Source: Mesorhizobium sp. YM1C-6-2
GTDB lineage: Bacteria > Pseudomonadota > Alphaproteobacteria > Rhizobiales > Rhizobiaceae
Length of the DNA: 64,000 nt
NCBI RefSeq assembly: GCF_003666685.1
Contig: NZ_RCIZ01000009.1
Span: 1-64,000 of the forward strand
Direction of reading: 5' to 3'
Position numbers and translations under genes: made by a program. How positions within the stretch are numbered: the stretch's first letter is position 1; each line of letters opens with the position of its first letter. The notes beneath the pieces were generated by a model. The model was not told where the DNA came from. It ran no database searches and saw only the letters and a list, made by a program, of their open reading frames with translations. This document shows positions 22,784 to 32,425 of this stretch, in pieces.

Positions 22784-24292
22784 TCACTCCTCCTCGACGA
22801 ACACTTCCTCGCGCTTCCTGCGGACGGACGGCAGGAAGACCACGACGAGCACGGCGACTGCCAAGAGCAGCAGACCGGCGCTGATCGGCCGCGTGACGAA
22901 GGTCGTGGGGTCGCCGCGCGACAGGATCATGGCACGGCGCAGGTTTTCCTCCAGCAGCGGGCCGAGGACGAAGCCGAGCAACAGCGGCGCCGGCTCGCAG
23001 CGCAGCTTCAGCAGGAAATAGCCGAGCAGGCCGAAGAAGGCGACGACGTAAAGGTCCCAGACGTTGGAGTTCACGCTGTAGACGCCGATCGAGCAGAACG
23101 CCATGATGATCGGGAACAGCACGTAGTAAGGCACCTTGAGCAGCTTCACCCAAAGCCCGATCAGCGGCAGGTTGAGGATGATCAGCAGCAGGTTGCCGAT
23201 CCACATGGAGGCGATCAGTCCCCAGAAGAGGGCGGGGTTTTCCGCAGCCACGTTCGGGCCTGGCACGATGCCCTGGATGATCATCGCGCCGATCATCAGC
23301 GCCATGACCGGATTGGCGGGAATGCCCAGCGTGAGCATCGGGATGAAGGAGGTTTGCGCGCCGGCATTGTTGGCGGATTCGGGACCGGCGACGCCCGCGA
23401 GCGCGCCGCGGCCGAATTCCTCCGGCCGATCCGACACGCGCTTCTCGATGGAATAGGAAGCGAAGGCGGCGAGCACCGCGCCGTTGCCCGGCAGGATGCC
23501 GAGCGCCGAGCCGAGTGCGGTGCCGCGCAGGATGGGGGCGGCCATGCGGCGGAAATCCTCGCGCGTCGGCATCAGGCCGGTAACCCGTGCCATAAGCACC
23601 TCGCGGGTCCGTTCATCCTCGAGATTGCGCAGAATCTCGGCGATGCCGAACAGGCCGACGGCGATGGCGACGAAATTGAGCTGATCGCCAAGCTGGATAA
23701 GGCCGAAGTTCAGGCGTGATGCCCCGGAGATGACGTCCTGGCCGACGAGGCCTAGCAGCAGACCGAGCACCACCATGGCGATCGCCTTGACGACCGAGCC
23801 GTGGGCCAGCGCCACCGACATGACGAGACCGACGACCATCAGCGAGCAATATTCGGCGGAGCCGAACTTCAGCGCGATCGTGGTGAGCGGCGGCGCGAAG
23901 AGGGCGATCAGCACCGTGGCGATCGTGCCGGCGACGAAGGAGCCGATCGCGGCAGTGGCGAGCGCCACGCCGGCGCGGCCGTTCCTCGCCATCTGGTAGC
24001 CGTCGATAGCGGTGACGGCCGAGGAGGATTCGCCCGGCATGTTGATGAGGATGGCGGTGGTCGAGCCACCATACTGGGCGCCGTAATAGATGCCGGCCAG
24101 CATAATCAGCGACGAGACCGGGTCGCCGATCTGGAAGGTGATCGGCAAGAGCATGGCGATGGTGGCGGTGGCGCCGATGCCCGGCAGCACGCCGATCAGC
24201 GTGCCGAGCAGGACGCCGATCAGGCAGAAGCCGACATTCGCCAGGGTAGAGGCGGTAGCGAAGCCGAGTGCAAGATTGCCAAGGAGATCCAT
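22784..24292 (-). CDS. tctA: Tripartite tricarboxylate transporter, TctA subunit
   Basis: 502 residues, about 11-12 membrane helices; the large permease of the TTT family. Signatures are GVLPGIGATATIAMLLP (~34-50) and YGGSTTAILINMPGESSSAVTAIDGY (~75-100). It carries a carboxylate across the inner membrane using an ion gradient, with TctB and the binding protein TctC. Start at 24292 (MDLLGNL) after GAGGACAGG. It lies 13 bases downstream of tctB, in one operon tctC-tctB-tctA. Confidence 0.95.
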   Translation of the reverse strand: MDLLGNLALGFATASTLANVGFCLIGVLLGTLIGVLPGIGATATIAMLLPITFQIGDPVSSLIMLAGIYYGAQYGGSTTAILINMPGESSSAVTAIDGYQMARNGRAGVALATAAIGSFVAGTIATVLIALFAPPLTTIALKFGSAEYCSLMVVGLVMSVALAHGSVVKAIAMVVLGLLLGLVGQDVISGASRLNFGLIQLGDQLNFVAIAVGLFGIAEILRNLEDERTREVLMARVTGLMPTREDFRRMAAPILRGTALGSALGILPGNGAVLAAFASYSIEKRVSDRPEEFGRGALAGVAGPESANNAGAQTSFIPMLTLGIPANPVMALMIGAMIIQGIVPGPNVAAENPALFWGLIASMWIGNLLLIILNLPLIGLWVKLLKVPYYVLFPIIMAFCSIGVYSVNSNVWDLYVVAFFGLLGYFLLKLRCEPAPLLLGFVLGPLLEENLRRAMILSRGDPTTFVTRPISAGLLLLAVAVLVVVFLPSVRRKREEVFVEEE

Positions 24293-24305
24293 GAGCCTGT
24301 CCTCC

Positions 24306-24764
24306 TCAGCGCAGCCAGGGGCCGATGCGTTCGAATGGCAGGCCAAGGCCATAGCTGAACACCGCCGTCGAGAAGGCAGCGAGTGCTGCAGACAGCAGCA
24401 GCGCTCGCAGCGGCGTCATCCTCAGCGAAGCGAAGGAGGCGAACAGCGCGGTGATGAAGACCGCGCCGACGAAACCGAGGCCGCGAACGGTGAAGCCGAA
24501 GATGATGGGCGCGAGCGTGATGAAGACGATGCCGCGCCAGGCGATCGCGCCGACGGGTTCGCCGACCTCACGCAGCGCCGCCAGCAGGATGATCAGGCCG
24601 AGAAGGATGAGAAGCAGCGAGAGCGCCAGCGGCATGCCGCCGGGGCCGATGCGCAGCCAGCTGCCGAGCTCGACCTCAAGCGACTGCCAGGCGAAAACCG
24701 CTCCAACAAGGATGAAGAATGCGCCGCAGATGATGTTGGTCGGGTCGAATGTCGCCTGCTTCAT
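24306..24764 (-). CDS. tctB: Tripartite tricarboxylate transporter, TctB subunit
   Basis: 152 residues with four membrane helices, opening TFDPTNIICGAFFILVGAVFAW and holding the typical RIGPGGMPLALSLLLILLGL. It is the small permease partner of TctA. Placed between tctC and tctA; GGGAGGAACAAACTTC precedes the ATG. Confidence 0.92.
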   Translation of the reverse strand: MKQATFDPTNIICGAFFILVGAVFAWQSLEVELGSWLRIGPGGMPLALSLLLILLGLIILLAALREVGEPVGAIAWRGIVFITLAPIIFGFTVRGLGFVGAVFITALFASFASLRMTPLRALLLSAALAAFSTAVFSYGLGLPFERIGPWLR

Positions 24765-24958
24765 GAAGTTTGTTCCTCCCTGCTGGCAGATTCGAATTCA
24801 GGCCGCGCGCTCCCGGACGATGCGGAGCCGACTCCCCCGTCTCCATACTCTGCCCGACAAAACGGCGAGACAAGTGCAGGCAACCGGGGCTGCGTTGAAC
24901 CGGGCGCCGCCCAGCGGCGACGCCCGGTTCATGCGTTTCATGGTTCGAGGGTCGGAAA

Positions 24959-25936
24959 TCAGTCGGCGTACTGGCCGGCGGCTTCGATCACCGGCTTCCA
25001 GCGCGCGATCTCGGCTTCGAGCTTGGCCTTGAGTGCGGCCGGCGTCGCGTCGGCTTCGGGCGAGGGGGCAGTGCCGAGTTCGGCGAAGCGCGCGACCACG
25101 TTCGGATCCTTCAGCGCGACCTGAAGCGATTTCGACAGACGTTCGGTGATTTCCGCCGGCGTTCCCTTCGGAGCATAGAGGCCGTGCCAGATGCCGACCT
25201 GGAAGCCGGGCAGGCCAGCCTCTTCGGCGGTCGGCACGTCGGGCAGCACGTCGAGGCGGGCGGGCGAGGTCACCGCATAGGCCTTGATGGTGCCGCCCTG
25301 GATCTGCTTGGTGGTGTTGGTGGTCTGGTCGCACATGATGTCGACCTGGCCGCCGAGCAGGTCGGTCATGGCCGGGCCGGTGCCCTTGTAGGGGACGGTG
25401 ACGAGCGGCGTCTCGATCGCGCTCATGAACATCATGCCGCAGAGATGCGACGCTGCGCCGATGCCGGCATTGGCGACGGTGACGGTGTCCGCATTGGCCT
25501 TGGCGTATTCGATCAGCCCCTTGAGATCGGTCGGCTCGAGGTCCTTGCGAGCGACGATGGTCATCGGCACGTCGGTGACGAGGCCGATATATTCGAAGGC
25601 GTTGAGCGTGTCGTAGGGCAGCTTGCGATAGAGGGTCGCGCTGGTCGACATCCCGATGTGATGGAGAAGCAGCGTGTAGCCATCGGGATCGGCCTGCGCC
25701 ACACGACCGGCGCCGAGCGTGCCACCGGCGCCGCCGACATTCTCCACGATCACCTGCTGGCCGAGATCCTTGGACATCGATTCCGCGACGAGGCGCGTCA
25801 CCGTGTCGGTCGGTCCGCCGGCAGCGAAGGGCACGACCACTGTAATGGTGCGCTCCGGATAGGTCTGGGCGGATGCGGCGTGCGGCAGCGCGAAGGCAGC
25901 GCCGGCAAGGGCAATCGATGCTAAAAGCGATTTCAT
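24959..25936 (-). CDS. tctC: Tripartite tricarboxylate transporter substrate-binding protein
   Basis: 325 residues, Bug/TctC family. The signal peptide ends near ASAQ (residues 20-23), followed by YPERTITVVVPFAAGGPTDTVTRL, the carboxylate-binding loop region of the family. It captures an organic acid in the periplasm and delivers it to TctAB; the ligand cannot be told from sequence. GGGAGAAGACA precedes the ATG at 25936, and the gene heads the operon, ~190 bases before tctB. Confidence 0.93.
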   Translation of the reverse strand: MKSLLASIALAGAAFALPHAASAQTYPERTITVVVPFAAGGPTDTVTRLVAESMSKDLGQQVIVENVGGAGGTLGAGRVAQADPDGYTLLLHHIGMSTSATLYRKLPYDTLNAFEYIGLVTDVPMTIVARKDLEPTDLKGLIEYAKANADTVTVANAGIGAASHLCGMMFMSAIETPLVTVPYKGTGPAMTDLLGGQVDIMCDQTTNTTKQIQGGTIKAYAVTSPARLDVLPDVPTAEEAGLPGFQVGIWHGLYAPKGTPAEITERLSKSLQVALKDPNVVARFAELGTAPSPEADATPAALKAKLEAEIARWKPVIEAAGQYAD

Positions 25937-26241
25937 TGTCTTCTCCCTGGTTCCGGTAATTCCGGGAACGAACTGTTCTGGCTCGCACACGGCAGTTCCC
26001 CCGCGCCGGGCGTTTTGACCTCAACATTTCTGTTTCGCGCGGAAAATCAACTGAAAACCCGCCGCGAAAGCCATTGCACGGGCGTTGCTAGACGAAAGGC
26101 TTAGATAGCGGACGGGTGCCCCTGGGGAAGGCTCGGCGGCCTGCCATGGGGCTCCGGGATCATTGCGCGTATCGGAAAGGACGGATACTGGCGCTTCACG
26201 GTCACTGTTGGCAAAGTCCGGCGAAAGCAAGGAGCATGTTC

Positions 26242-28047
26242 ATGGCGAATGGGGCTGGAAAGCCGAAACCCTGGGCCGAGATGGCGACCACGCTGGTCGA
26301 CGTCGCGACCGGCCGCAAGCCCGCCGAACTGGTGGTGCGCAACGGGCGCTGGGTGAACGTCCATTCGGGCGAGATCATTGCCGGCACGGACATCGCGATA
26401 GCAGGCGGGCGTTTCGCCTATTGCGGGCCGGACGCCAGCCACGCGATCGGCGAGGGGACCACAGTCGTCGATGCGGATGGGCGCTATCTCGTGCCGGGCC
26501 TCTGCGACGGGCATATGCATGTCGAGAGCGGCATGGTGACGGTGACCGAGTTCTGCCGCGCGGTGATCCCGCACGGCACGACCTCGATGTTCATTGATCC
26601 GCACGAGATCGCCAATGTGCTCGGCCTGCCGGGTGTTCGACTGATGCATGACGAGGCGCTGGCGATGTCTGTGAATGTGCATGTGCAGATGCCCTCCTGC
26701 GTGCCTTCCGCGCCGGGGCTGGAGAATCCCGGTGCCATGCTCGGCGTAGCCGAGGTGGCCGAAGCGATGACGTGGGAAAACATCATCGGTCTTGGCGAGG
26801 TGATGAATTTCCCCGGCGTCTCGGCCAACGATCCGAAGATGGCCGGGGAGATCGCCGCGACGATGAAGGCCGGCAAGACGGTCGGCGGCCACTATGCTTC
26901 TCCCGATCTCGGCCTGCCCTTCGCGGGCTACGTCGCCGGAGGACCGGAGGACGACCACGAGGGGACGCGCGCGGCGGATGCCATCGCGCGGGTGCGGCAG
27001 GGAATGAAGGCGATGCTGCGCCTCGGCTCGGCATGGTTCGACGTCGCCGAGCAGGTGAAGGCGGTGACGGAACAGGGCATCGACCCACGCAATTTCGTGC
27101 TCTGCACCGACGACAGCCATTCCGGGACGCTGGTCAATGAAGGCCATATGGACCGCGTGCTGCGCTATGCGATGGCGCAGGGGCTGAAGCCGGTGACTGC
27201 GATCCAGATGGCGACGCTGAACACGGCGCAGCACTTTGGGCTGGAGCGCGAGATCGGCTCCATCGCGCCGGGGCGGCTTGCAGATTTTCTCGTCGTGTCC
27301 GACTTGGCGCAATTGAAGATCGACCAGGTCTATGCGCGCGGCGTGCTCGCGGCGGAGGCCGGAAAACTCGTCATCGACATCCCGCCCTACGACTATCCAG
27401 AGAGCGCGCGCAACACGGTGCATGTCGGCAGGACGATCGAGGCGCGGGACTTCGACATCAAGGCTCCGGCCGGCGCCAACGAGGTAAGGGCGCGTGTGAT
27501 CGGCGTGATCGAGAACCAGGCGCCGACCAAGGCGCTGGAGGCCGACCTGCCGGTCGAGGAGGGGCTGGTCGCGATGGACCGCGCGAACGACGTCTGCCAG
27601 ATCGCGGTCGTCGAGCGCCACAAGGGCACTGGCAAGGTGGTCAACGCGCTGGTCTCGGGCTTCGGCTACAGCCGGGACTGCGCGCTGGCATCGACCGTCG
27701 CGCATGACAGCCACCACATGATCGTTGTCGGCACCAACAAAGAGGACATGGCGCTGGCCGCGAACCGGCTCGCCGAGGTAGGTGGCGGCGTGGTGCTATT
27801 CTCCGAGGGCAAGGAACTCGCGCTGGTCGAGATGCCGATCGCCGGGCTGATGTCGGACGAGCGCGCCGAGATCGTCGCTGCCAAGGCCGAGAAGCTGACC
27901 GAGGCGATGCGCGCCTGCGGCTGCACGCTCAACAACGCCTACATGCAGCACTCGCTGCTGGCGCTGGTGGTCATCCCAGAGCTCAGGATCTCGGATGTGG
28001 GACTGGTCGATGTGAGGACGTTCGAGAAGGTCGAGCTGTTCGTCTGA
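26242..28047 (+). CDS. ade: Adenine deaminase
   Basis: 601 residues of the amidohydrolase-fold adenine deaminase family. Metal-binding HMHVESG (~91-97), then IDPHEIANVLG, GLGEVMNFPGV and DDSHSG (~290-295) follow in order, with the C-terminal domain ending NNAYMQHSLLALVVIPELRISD. It converts adenine to hypoxanthine plus ammonia for salvage. The ATG at 26242 has AAGGAG at a spacing of 7, better than the ATG at 26236. It is divergent from tctC (about 300 bases between), so shared control is possible but unproven. Confidence 0.95.
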   Translation: MANGAGKPKPWAEMATTLVDVATGRKPAELVVRNGRWVNVHSGEIIAGTDIAIAGGRFAYCGPDASHAIGEGTTVVDADGRYLVPGLCDGHMHVESGMVTVTEFCRAVIPHGTTSMFIDPHEIANVLGLPGVRLMHDEALAMSVNVHVQMPSCVPSAPGLENPGAMLGVAEVAEAMTWENIIGLGEVMNFPGVSANDPKMAGEIAATMKAGKTVGGHYASPDLGLPFAGYVAGGPEDDHEGTRAADAIARVRQGMKAMLRLGSAWFDVAEQVKAVTEQGIDPRNFVLCTDDSHSGTLVNEGHMDRVLRYAMAQGLKPVTAIQMATLNTAQHFGLEREIGSIAPGRLADFLVVSDLAQLKIDQVYARGVLAAEAGKLVIDIPPYDYPESARNTVHVGRTIEARDFDIKAPAGANEVRARVIGVIENQAPTKALEADLPVEEGLVAMDRANDVCQIAVVERHKGTGKVVNALVSGFGYSRDCALASTVAHDSHHMIVVGTNKEDMALAANRLAEVGGGVVLFSEGKELALVEMPIAGLMSDERAEIVAAKAEKLTEAMRACGCTLNNAYMQHSLLALVVIPELRISDVGLVDVRTFEKVELFV

Positions 28048-28059
28048 GGCGACTGCGCC

Positions 28060-29196
28060 TTATTGGATGGCGCCGAGGGTGATGATCCTCAGCGGCGTCG
28101 TGATGATGACGGAGGCGGCCTGGCCCAGTCCGCCGGCCAGTTCGTTGACCCGCTCATTCGCCTGCTGAGGCGTCGGCTCGAGGCTTTCCGGCATTCGCAG
28201 CCGCTCGCCAAGCAGCTGCACGAGGACCGGGTTGTCGGCGAATTTGGCGTGGTTGAGCTTGTCGCCCCCCGCAGTCGCACTGAGGTCGACGACCGTCACG
28301 CCCAGCGATGCCAGTTCTTTGGCATTGGAATAGTCGCCGACGCGGGCTTCCTTGCCGGCGATGAGGCTGGATATGCGCAAGGCCTTGTCGTCGTTCGAGA
28401 GCAGCACCACGAAGGGCCGGTCGGGCTTGCCGTAGCGCTCCATCTGCTTCCTGAAGATGTCGACGTCGATGTCTGGCGAAGCGAGCACGACGTAGCCGAG
28501 CTTGCCGCCGAGGTCGCGGTTCCCGGCAATCGCGAGCTGGCGCAGCGTCTCCATGGCCAGCCAGTTGCCCATCGAGTGTGCGATGATGTCGATGCTCTTG
28601 ATACCGCGCGTCCGCGACAGCATGACGAGTACCGACTCGAGATCGTCCCGGGCGGCGGTGCTGCTGTCCTTGTCGTAGACGTAGTCGCGCGTCCTTGCGC
28701 CGGAAGCCCAGGAAAAGAGCACCGGCGTTCCCGGATATTTGGTGTCATGCGCGATCTGCGTCAGGCGATAGACGCCGTCGTCGAAGCCGGTGTTGTAGCC
28801 GTGAACGAAAACCAGGACGCGGTCGCCGCGCTTGGCGACCGCGGTAGTGAAGGCCGAGGGGGAATCGTAGATGGTGAGGTCGACGGCGGTGAAATCCTTG
28901 GCCGGATCGCCCGGATTGCCGTCCTTTGCGCGCTCGATCCGCCCGATCTGGTGCCCCTTCGGCACGGTCACGCCGACGCGGCCGAAGGCGAGCATGTCGG
29001 ACCGTTGCCGGTCGAATACGACGCGTTGATCGGCGGCTCTTTTTCGGGTGGTGGCGACGAAGATGTCGTGCTTGGCCTCGACCCCTGCGGGAGGCGGCGC
29101 CGCGGGATTGGCGGCCAGCAACTCATGCTTGCGCTCGCTAATGCAGCCCGAGGCGGCCAGCGCGAGGAACACGACGATGAGCAGCCTTGGACGCAC
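28060..29196 (-). CDS. DUF900-type alpha/beta hydrolase lipoprotein (copy 1)
   Basis: 378 residues. The lipobox LAASGC gives a lipid-anchored mature protein at C18. The alpha/beta hydrolase domain has FVHGYNTGFDDGVYR (~131-145), the nucleophile motif AHSMGNW (~208-214) and a late KLNHAKFADNP that can supply the histidine. This DUF900/COG4782 family is an esterase-like group of unknown substrate. A close paralogue follows upstream at 29311-30390 on the same strand; the pair is a tandem duplication that has diverged well beyond recent copies. Confidence 0.85.
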   Translation of the reverse strand: MRPRLLIVVFLALAASGCISERKHELLAANPAAPPPAGVEAKHDIFVATTRKRAADQRVVFDRQRSDMLAFGRVGVTVPKGHQIGRIERAKDGNPGDPAKDFTAVDLTIYDSPSAFTTAVAKRGDRVLVFVHGYNTGFDDGVYRLTQIAHDTKYPGTPVLFSWASGARTRDYVYDKDSSTAARDDLESVLVMLSRTRGIKSIDIIAHSMGNWLAMETLRQLAIAGNRDLGGKLGYVVLASPDIDVDIFRKQMERYGKPDRPFVVLLSNDDKALRISSLIAGKEARVGDYSNAKELASLGVTVVDLSATAGGDKLNHAKFADNPVLVQLLGERLRMPESLEPTPQQANERVNELAGGLGQAASVIITTPLRIITLGAIQ

Positions 29197-29310
29197 TTAC
29201 GAACTCCGCGTCGCCCCGTCCGACGTTATCAGCACCGATAGGGCCTGGAGGACAGGCGGTCCAGCCCAAAATGGCGCGAGCGGCTGTAAGTTACGGTAAA
29301 GGTCAGCCTC

Positions 29311-30390
29311 TCAGGAACCCTGGTTGAGCATGTTGATGCGGTCCGTCACCTCGCGATCCGACGCATAACCGTCGTCCTCGCGCAGCCGCTGGCCGAGCAG
29401 CTTCACGATCTCGGGATTGTCGGCGAACTTGGTGTGATTCAGCCGGTCGCCGCTCTTCTCGTGCGAGACGTCGACGACCATGACGCCGAGGTCGGCAAGG
29501 ACGGCGGGATCGCCAAAGTCGCCGACGCGTGGCTTGTTGCCCGCCAGGATGCCGGAAAGCCTGAGTGCGCGGTCGTCGGACGACAGCAGCAGGAAGAAGG
29601 GGCGGTCCGGCTTGCCGTAGCGCTCCATCTGGCTCCGGAACACGTCGATATCGATGTCGGGCGAAGCCAGGACGACATCGCCGAGCTTGCCGCCGAGATT
29701 GCGGTCGCCGGTCAGCGCAAGCTGGCGCAGGGTCTCCATCGTCACCCACGTGCCCATGGAATGCGCGACGATGTCGATGCGGCGGGCGCCGGACTGGGCG
29801 AGCAGGCGCAGCGTCGCTTCGAGCTGGTCGCGCGCCACGCTGGCGCTCTCGCGGTCGTAGACATAGTCCTTGGTCGTGCCCCCGGATGCCCAGGAGAAAA
29901 GCACCGGCGTGCCCGGATAGCCGGAATCGTGCGCGATCTGCGTGGCGCGGTAGACGGCGCTGTCGAAGGACGTGTTGTAGCCGTGGATGAAAATCATGGC
30001 GCGTCCGCCGCGCGCGGCGATGTCGGCGCTGAGCGCCGAGGAGAACTGCGGCTGCGCATCATAGGAGACGACTTCGGTCGCGGTGAAGAATTGCAGCGGG
30101 TCGTCGGCCTTGCCGGGCTTCTTGCGCTCGATCTGGCCGGTCTTGTGGTATTTCGGCACGGTGACGTTGACGCGGGCGAAGTTCAGCTTCGCCGAGCGCG
30201 AATTGCCGAAGACCTTGGCGTCGGCCGAGGCCTTGCGCGTCGTGGCGACGAAGATCGAATGATTGCCGGCGATCTCGGTGACAGGGACCTGGATTGCCGA
30301 CGTGCCGACGAGATCGGTGGCGTTGTCGTTCGTCATGCAGCCGGCGCCGAGCAGCGCGGCGGCGAGGATCAGAAGTTTCGGGTTCACCAC
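29311..30390 (-). CDS. DUF900-type alpha/beta hydrolase lipoprotein (copy 2)
   Basis: 359 residues; lipobox LLGAGC at C18, then SIFVATTRKASADAKVFGNSRS matching the corresponding IFVATTRKRAADQRVVF of copy 1. Catalytic features FIHGYNTSFDSAVYR, AHSMGTW and LNHTKFADNP are conserved. Copy 1 has an extra ~15 residues at the C-terminus. The same order and orientation suggest one transcription unit with copy 1, separated by ~115 bases. Confidence 0.85.
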   Translation of the reverse strand: MVNPKLLILAAALLGAGCMTNDNATDLVGTSAIQVPVTEIAGNHSIFVATTRKASADAKVFGNSRSAKLNFARVNVTVPKYHKTGQIERKKPGKADDPLQFFTATEVVSYDAQPQFSSALSADIAARGGRAMIFIHGYNTSFDSAVYRATQIAHDSGYPGTPVLFSWASGGTTKDYVYDRESASVARDQLEATLRLLAQSGARRIDIVAHSMGTWVTMETLRQLALTGDRNLGGKLGDVVLASPDIDIDVFRSQMERYGKPDRPFFLLLSSDDRALRLSGILAGNKPRVGDFGDPAVLADLGVMVVDVSHEKSGDRLNHTKFADNPEIVKLLGQRLREDDGYASDREVTDRINMLNQGS

Positions 30391-30567
30391 TGTCTACCGT
30401 CTCCGGCCATTCGGCCTGTTGTTTTTGGCCCAACCTCCCCGAACCTCCGAAAAAGGCATTAACAAGGCGCAAAGGCGATAAATGGGCACGGCGGCGTGCG
30501 ACGGGCTCTGCACTGTTGCGCGAAAGCCAAAAGGGCGGCAGGAAAGCCATGCAACGAGGAGCCCGTC

Positions 30568-31824
30568 ATGGCCAGCTTCGCCAACAAAGTCTCGGATGCG
30601 GCAAGCGCGATGCGCGGCATCTTTCCCGCCACGCCGCTGCAGGAGAACGACTATCTGTCGAAGAAGCACGGCGCCAAGGTGTTCCTGAAGCGCGAGGACC
30701 TGACGCCCGTGCGCTCCTACAAGCTGCGCGGCGCGTTCAACTTCTTCCGGCATGCGCTCGCGGCGGGCAACCAGGCGGAGGTTTTCGTCTGCGCCTCGGC
30801 GGGCAACCACGCGCAGGGCTTCGCCTTCGTCTGCCGTCATTTCGGCAAAAAGGGTGTCGTCTACATGCCGGTGACGACGCCCCAGCAGAAGATCGACAAG
30901 ACGAAGCTGTTCGGCGGCGAGTTCGTCGAGATAAGGCTACACGGCGACTTCTTCGACGAGTGCTATCGCGCGGCGCTGGAGTTCGCTGAGGCGAGCGGCG
31001 CGCATATGGTACCGCCCTTCGACCACAAGGACATCATCGAGGGGCAGGCAACCGTCGCGATGGAGATCGCCGACCAGATGCCGGGCGGGCGTGTACCCGA
31101 CATCATGATGCTGCCGGTCGGCGGCGGCGGTCTCTCGGCTGGCGTCACGCAGTATTTCCGCGAAACCGGCCGTGACATGCGTTTCCTGTTCTGCGAGCCG
31201 TCAGGCGCACCGAGCCTCGCGCAGAGCCTCGCCGCGGGGCGGCGGCTGAAGCTCGAAAGCGTCGACAATTTCGTCGACGGGGCGGCCGTGGCCGAGATTG
31301 GCCGCGAGCCGTTCAGGCACCTCAAGGACTTTCCGGCCGATGCGGTGCGGCTGGTGCCGGAGAACCGGCTCTGTGCAACGATGATCGAGATGCTCAATGT
31401 GGAAGGCGTCGTGCTCGAGCCGGCCGGCGCGCTGGCGATCGACGCGCTGAAGGATTTTGCGCGCAAGGAGATCCGCGGCAAGACGATCGTCTGCGTCGTC
31501 TCCGGCGGCAATTTCGATTTCGAGCGGCTGCCCGACGTCAAGGAGAGAGCGCTGCGCTTCGAAGGGCTGAAGAAATATTTCGTCTTCCGCTTCCCGCAGC
31601 GGCCGGGCGCGCTGCGCGATTTCCTAGACCTGCTGGGACCGGACGACGACATCGCCCGCTTCGAATATCTGAAGAAGTCGGCACGCAATTTCGGCTCGGT
31701 GCTGATCGGCATCGAGACGAAGGACCGCAAGAACTTCGACGTGCTGGCGAAGCGCTTCCACGAGGCGGGCTGGGCGTATCAGGACATCACCGACAACGAG
31801 ACGATCGCGGGGCTGGTGATATGA
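30568..31824 (+). CDS. ilvA: Threonine dehydratase
   Basis: 418 residues, PLP-dependent fold II. The lysine that binds PLP is K52 in SYKLRGAFNF, the glycine-rich loop is VGGGGLSAG, and SGGNFD lies near the end of the catalytic domain. The C-terminal ~90 residues (FVFRFPQRPGALRDFLDLLG) form a single ACT-like regulatory domain, the short form. It deaminates threonine to 2-oxobutanoate, the first step toward isoleucine; ilvD for a later step is at 43.9 kb. ACGAGGAG precedes the ATG at 30568. Its stop overlaps the next start by 4 bases (ATGA). Confidence 0.95.
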   Translation: MASFANKVSDAASAMRGIFPATPLQENDYLSKKHGAKVFLKREDLTPVRSYKLRGAFNFFRHALAAGNQAEVFVCASAGNHAQGFAFVCRHFGKKGVVYMPVTTPQQKIDKTKLFGGEFVEIRLHGDFFDECYRAALEFAEASGAHMVPPFDHKDIIEGQATVAMEIADQMPGGRVPDIMMLPVGGGGLSAGVTQYFRETGRDMRFLFCEPSGAPSLAQSLAAGRRLKLESVDNFVDGAAVAEIGREPFRHLKDFPADAVRLVPENRLCATMIEMLNVEGVVLEPAGALAIDALKDFARKEIRGKTIVCVVSGGNFDFERLPDVKERALRFEGLKKYFVFRFPQRPGALRDFLDLLGPDDDIARFEYLKKSARNFGSVLIGIETKDRKNFDVLAKRFHEAGWAYQDITDNETIAGLVI

Positions 31825-32354
31825 CGGTCTACATCATCCTCTTCCGCGGTGTCGGCGGCGCGACTCAGCTTCCGGTGAAGCCGCTGCGCGAGGCACTGAC
31901 GGCTGCGGGTTTCAAGGACGTGGCCACCTACATCAACAGCGGCAACGCGGTGCTGTCGTCGAGGAAGAGCGCGGCGAGCGTCACTACCGACATCGCAAAA
32001 ATCACCAAGAAGGAATTCGGCTTCGACAAGGCGATCCACGTGGTCACGCGGGAAGAGTGGCGCGAGCTGATCGGGAACAATCCGTTTCCGGACGCGGTCG
32101 CCATCCCGAAGTTTCTCCATGCGGCGGTGCTGGCCGGCAAGCCGGAGAAAGGGAAGGTGGAGGCGTTGCGCGCCTTCGCAAGAGTCGGCGAGGCCATAGA
32201 GATCGCCGGCAATGTCGCCTACATCCACACGCCGGAGGGTTTCGGCACGTCCAAGCTGGCGGAGAAATTCGACAAGGGGATCGGCGTGCCGAACACGGCG
32301 CGCAACTGGAACACGGTGGTCGCGCTGGCGACGATGGCCGACGCCATCGCCTGA
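31821..32354 (+). CDS. DUF1697 family protein
   Basis: 177 residues. The opening YIILFRGVGGATQLPVKPLREALTAAGF and the YINSGNAVLSS block are diagnostic of DUF1697, a widespread cytosolic family with no established reaction. The ATG overlaps the ilvA stop (ATGA), so it is translationally coupled to ilvA. A terminator follows. Confidence 0.9.
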   Translation: MTVYIILFRGVGGATQLPVKPLREALTAAGFKDVATYINSGNAVLSSRKSAASVTTDIAKITKKEFGFDKAIHVVTREEWRELIGNNPFPDAVAIPKFLHAAVLAGKPEKGKVEALRAFARVGEAIEIAGNVAYIHTPEGFGTSKLAEKFDKGIGVPNTARNWNTVVALATMADAIA

Positions 32355-32377
32355 ATGGCCCCGGCCGGCAGGATCGG

Positions 32378-32406
32378 AAAAGGCCCGCCGTCGGGCGAGC
32401 CTTTTT
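32378..32406 (+). terminator. Terminator after the ilvA-DUF1697 pair
   Basis: AAAAGGC...GCCTTTTT stem with an inner CGCC/GGGCG pairing and a TTTTT tail, 23 bases past the stop. Confidence 0.75.
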
Positions 32407-32425
32407 CAGATGGTTCGGAGAGGAG

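Noticed and set aside
24798-26027. 409-codon reverse-strand frame over tctC
   Set aside because: Arg/Gly-rich shadow of tctC in another frame; tctC has signal peptide and family motifs.
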